From NCBI GenBank assembly GCA_044227705.1, contig JBGAWE010000203.1, forward strand, positions 1 through 8,243: a DNA stretch of 8,243 nucleotides, read 5' to 3'. The notes under the pieces were generated by a model. That model was given only the letters and a program-made list of their open reading frames with translations. It had not been told where the DNA came from and did not search any database. The DNA comes from JANOQP01 sp044227705 (GTDB lineage Bacteria > Bacteroidota > Bacteroidia > Chitinophagales > Saprospiraceae). Made by a program: the position numbers and the translations under genes. Shown here one piece after another: positions 5,892 through 8,243 of the stretch (position 1 is its first letter; each line of letters begins with the position of its first letter).

Positions 5892-8243
5892 ATGAAACCG
5901 ACGAAATTTTCCACCCAAGCTCGGGCCGCCTTCTTGGCTGCGCTGGCCTTCACCGCGCTGAACCTCCAGCGGGCGGCGGGCCAGTGCGCCCTGTCCATCA
6001 GCGGCACGAAGACAATCTGCAACGGCCAGTCTTCCGTTTGGACGGCCAACGCCTCCGGTGGCAGCAGCTACACCTACCTCTGGAACACCGGGGCCACCAC
6101 GCAGTCCATCACCGCCACCGCGCCAGGCACCTATTCGGTGACGGCGACCGGCACGCTCACCATCAGCAACGGCACGAGCATCATCAACAACGGCACCTTC
6201 TCCTCGGGCAACACGGGCTTCAACAGCGACTATTTCTACTCCTCGACGGGCGGCTGGGGCAGCTATTTCATATCGAGCGACACGAAAACCAATTTCACCT
6301 GGATGTCGACAAGCTGCGCCGACCACTCGCCGAGTGCCGACAACCTGCAGCTCATCGCCGACGGCAGCACTACGGCCAATCAGCGCGTCTGGTACGAGGT
6401 GCTGCCGGTGGACCCGAACACGACCTACAACCTCTCGGCATGGGTGCAGTCGTTGAGCGCGGACGGCACCGCTGGGGCGACAGCCAAGCTCCAGTTTGCC
6501 GTCAACGGCACGCTCATCGGCTCGCAACTGCAGCTCCCGACCACCATTTGCACCTGGGCCAACCTCACCACGAGCTGGTCGTCCGGCTCGGCGACCTCGG
6601 TGACAATCTCCATTATCGACAACAACACGGCGAGCAGCTACAACGACTTCGCCATCGACGACATCACGATGATTCCCGTCACCACCCAGTGCCAGATCAC
6701 CGCGTCGGACGACCTGAACGTCATCGCCTTCACCACGCCCAACGCCGGCCTCGACAAGAACCAGTGCGGAAACAACGTCTTTTCGATGACGGCCAACACC
6801 ATCCCGACCGGGACGGGCACCTGGTCGGTGGTGAGCGGCTCGGCGACCATCACCAACGTCAACTCGCCGAACGCCACCGTCACCCTCTCCGGCACGACGG
6901 CCACGCTCCGCTGGACGAGCACCAACGGCACCTGTTCCGGCTACGACGACGTGGTCATCACCAACACCGTCGGCGGTGGCACACCGCTCTACTGCAACTG
7001 CGGCCCCATCGTCGGTAACGTCGAAAGCTCGGCGACAAACTACAACCGGGTCAAACCGCTCAACATTTCGACCGGCCTCTTCGGCGCACAGATGGGCACC
7101 GACAACTCGGCCGACTACACGGCGGCCTCGGCATGGGACAGCCGCTACCAGCGACTGTACGTGGTCGGCTACAACAACAGGGTCATCTACTACCAAGACA
7201 ACAACGGCAACTACACCAGCACGACCGTCACGCTGCCCTCGAACACCTACAACCGGGCGGCCTTCAACCCCATCGACAACCTCGTCTACATCACCAGCAG
7301 CACCGCCAACTGGTGGGGGACCTACGCCCCGACCGCTGGCGGCACCGGCGGCACCGTCTCGCAGCTCACCCCGGTGACCTACTACCCGTCGTCGGCGCCG
7401 GTCATCGGCACCGGCACCAACGTGGGCGGCGACATGGTCTTCGACTCGAAAGGGAAGGGCTACCTCATCACCAACAACGGCAACCTGTACAGCTTCCTCA
7501 AAAACGGGGCGGGCGTGGACGTCACCTTCCTCGGCAACGCCCCCAACTCGCTCTCGCAAGTGGCCTCGCTGGCTTTCGCCAACGACGGGAGACTGTTCAT
7601 GGGCGGTGTCGGCACCAACGTCTATTCCATCGACCTGCAGACGCTGACATCAACGGTCGTCAACAGCACTCCGTCGACCAACACCTCCGACATGGCCAGC
7701 TGCAACTTCCCGGTCTTCGAGCCGGTGCTCAACCTCTCGAAGACGTGGAAAAAGACCGGCGGCTCGGCCGGCTCGGCCATCCTGACGGGCGACACAGTCG
7801 AGTACCGGATCTTCGTCCAAAACGTGGGGAACATCTCGGCGGGCAACGTCAAGTTCACCGACCAGATCCCCTCCGGGTCGAGCTATGTGCTCGGTTCGAC
7901 CAAATTGAACGGGACGGCAGTCAACGATTTCATCTTCCTGTTCATGCCGTTCTCGTTCACTTCGGGCGCGCTCATCAACTCCATCGACCAGGCCTTCCAG
8001 TCGGGGGCCTTCAGCCCGGTGAAGTACAATGCGACCATCACCTTCAAAGTGCGGGTGACGGCCACCAGCGGCACCATCAGCAACACAGGAAAGGCCATCT
8101 ACGGCGACAGCCAGCAGCAGGTATATTCAAACGCCGTCTCGTTTGAGGTGTGCAACCCGACGACCAGCATCGTGGGGACGACCACTTTTTGTGCTGGCTC
8201 CTCGACGACACTCACGGCAGTCGATGACGGCACCTGGCTTTGG
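5892..8243 (+). CDS. Large modular secreted/cell-surface protein (Ig-like, jelly-roll, beta-propeller and DUF11 modules), C-terminus cut by window edge
   Basis: The frame opens at ATG 5892 and stays open to the window end, giving 784 residues of an incomplete protein. Residues 1-31 form a Sec signal peptide (basic start, AAFLAALAFTALNL core). Modules in order: an Ig-like repeat at about 32-86 (ISGTKTICNGQSS, YLWNTGATTQSIT, APGTYSVTAT); a jelly-roll, carbohydrate-binding-like domain at about 90-263 (NNGTFSSGNTGFNSDY, VWYEVLPVDPNTTYNLSAWV, NDFAIDDITM); a PKD/Ig-like repeat at about 283-358 (NAGLDKNQCG, GTGTWSVVSG, DDVVITNT); a beta-propeller-like region at about 366-610 with recurrent blade segments such as QRLYVVGYNNRVIYY, NLVYITS, GKGYLITNNGNLYSF and GRLFMGGVGTNVYSIDL; a DUF11 module at about 613-754 (TGDTVEYRIFVQNVGNISAG, FTDQIPSGSSYV); and the start of another Ig-like repeat (ISIVG-type, TTFCAGSSTTLTA). 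It is rich in Thr, Asn and Ser, as is usual for surface proteins. Such proteins are typically type IX secretion cargo with a C-terminal sorting domain, which would lie outside the window. The 190-nt leader after the preceding terminator shows no convincing promoter. Binding target unknown. Confidence 0.85.
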   Translation, partial: MKPTKFSTQARAAFLAALAFTALNLQRAAGQCALSISGTKTICNGQSSVWTANASGGSSYTYLWNTGATTQSITATAPGTYSVTATGTLTISNGTSIINNGTFSSGNTGFNSDYFYSSTGGWGSYFISSDTKTNFTWMSTSCADHSPSADNLQLIADGSTTANQRVWYEVLPVDPNTTYNLSAWVQSLSADGTAGATAKLQFAVNGTLIGSQLQLPTTICTWANLTTSWSSGSATSVTISIIDNNTASSYNDFAIDDITMIPVTTQCQITASDDLNVIAFTTPNAGLDKNQCGNNVFSMTANTIPTGTGTWSVVSGSATITNVNSPNATVTLSGTTATLRWTSTNGTCSGYDDVVITNTVGGGTPLYCNCGPIVGNVESSATNYNRVKPLNISTGLFGAQMGTDNSADYTAASAWDSRYQRLYVVGYNNRVIYYQDNNGNYTSTTVTLPSNTYNRAAFNPIDNLVYITSSTANWWGTYAPTAGGTGGTVSQLTPVTYYPSSAPVIGTGTNVGGDMVFDSKGKGYLITNNGNLYSFLKNGAGVDVTFLGNAPNSLSQVASLAFANDGRLFMGGVGTNVYSIDLQTLTSTVVNSTPSTNTSDMASCNFPVFEPVLNLSKTWKKTGGSAGSAILTGDTVEYRIFVQNVGNISAGNVKFTDQIPSGSSYVLGSTKLNGTAVNDFIFLFMPFSFTSGALINSIDQAFQSGAFSPVKYNATITFKVRVTATSGTISNTGKAIYGDSQQQVYSNAVSFEVCNPTTSIVGTTTFCAGSSTTLTAVDDGTWLW

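Noticed and set aside
5801..7018. A 405-codon plus-strand frame starting upstream of the surface protein
   Set aside because: Its His/Arg/Gln-rich translation is an out-of-frame reading of the Thr/Asn/Ser-rich surface protein, whose own frame has a signal peptide and recognisable modules.
5013..7559. An 848-codon open frame on the minus strand
   Set aside because: It runs antiparallel through the aminopeptidase end, a strong terminator and the surface-protein gene. Its translation is Arg/Val/Gly-rich with no domain or signal, typical of the complement of GC-rich coding DNA.
1..8243. CRISPR arrays, tRNA/rRNA genes, insertion sequences or att sites
   Set aside because: I found no regularly spaced repeats, cloverleaf-like sequence, transposase motifs or terminal inverted repeats on either strand.

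Overview
The window is a GC-rich stretch that looks like a chromosomal segment of a member of the Bacteroidota. The evidence is the gene content: a periplasmic FKBP-type isomerase, a small outer-membrane beta-barrel protein, an NrnA/DHH phosphoesterase divergent from ndk, an M1 aminopeptidase with a signal peptide, and a large secreted protein built from Ig-like, jelly-roll, beta-propeller and DUF11 modules. Start codons lack clear Shine-Dalgarno sequences, and there is one candidate Bacteroidota-type -7 element (TAnnTTTG). The class cannot be fixed from sequence alone; a GC-rich Saprospiria- or Chitinophagia-like lineage is a guess.

Layout. Positions 1-2322 hold three genes on the minus strand with short gaps of 9 and 39 nt, probably one operon transcribed leftwards: nrnA (1312-2322), an outer-membrane beta-barrel protein (628-1302), and an FKBP-type peptidyl-prolyl isomerase (588 down to the window edge, incomplete). 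A 188-nt divergent intergenic region (2323-2510) carries an inverted repeat over a candidate promoter and a degenerate 7-bp tandem repeat. On the plus strand come ndk (2511-2930) with a strong intrinsic terminator, then an M1 aminopeptidase (3127-5633) interrupted by a one-base frameshift near 5097 and followed by a second strong terminator. Last comes a large modular cell-surface protein starting at 5892 and running off the right edge (784 residues visible).

Functional view. The left half mixes nucleotide housekeeping (NrnA degrades very short RNAs and pAp; Ndk balances NTP pools) with envelope biogenesis (isomerase, beta-barrel). The right half is exported: a peptidase that trims peptides and a large multidomain surface or secreted protein. 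No mobile element, CRISPR array, RNA gene or obviously new defence or biosynthetic system is visible. The points most worth checking are the aminopeptidase frameshift, the matching 3' ends and terminators of ndk and the aminopeptidase, the structured ndk/nrnA intergenic region, and the architecture of the surface protein.
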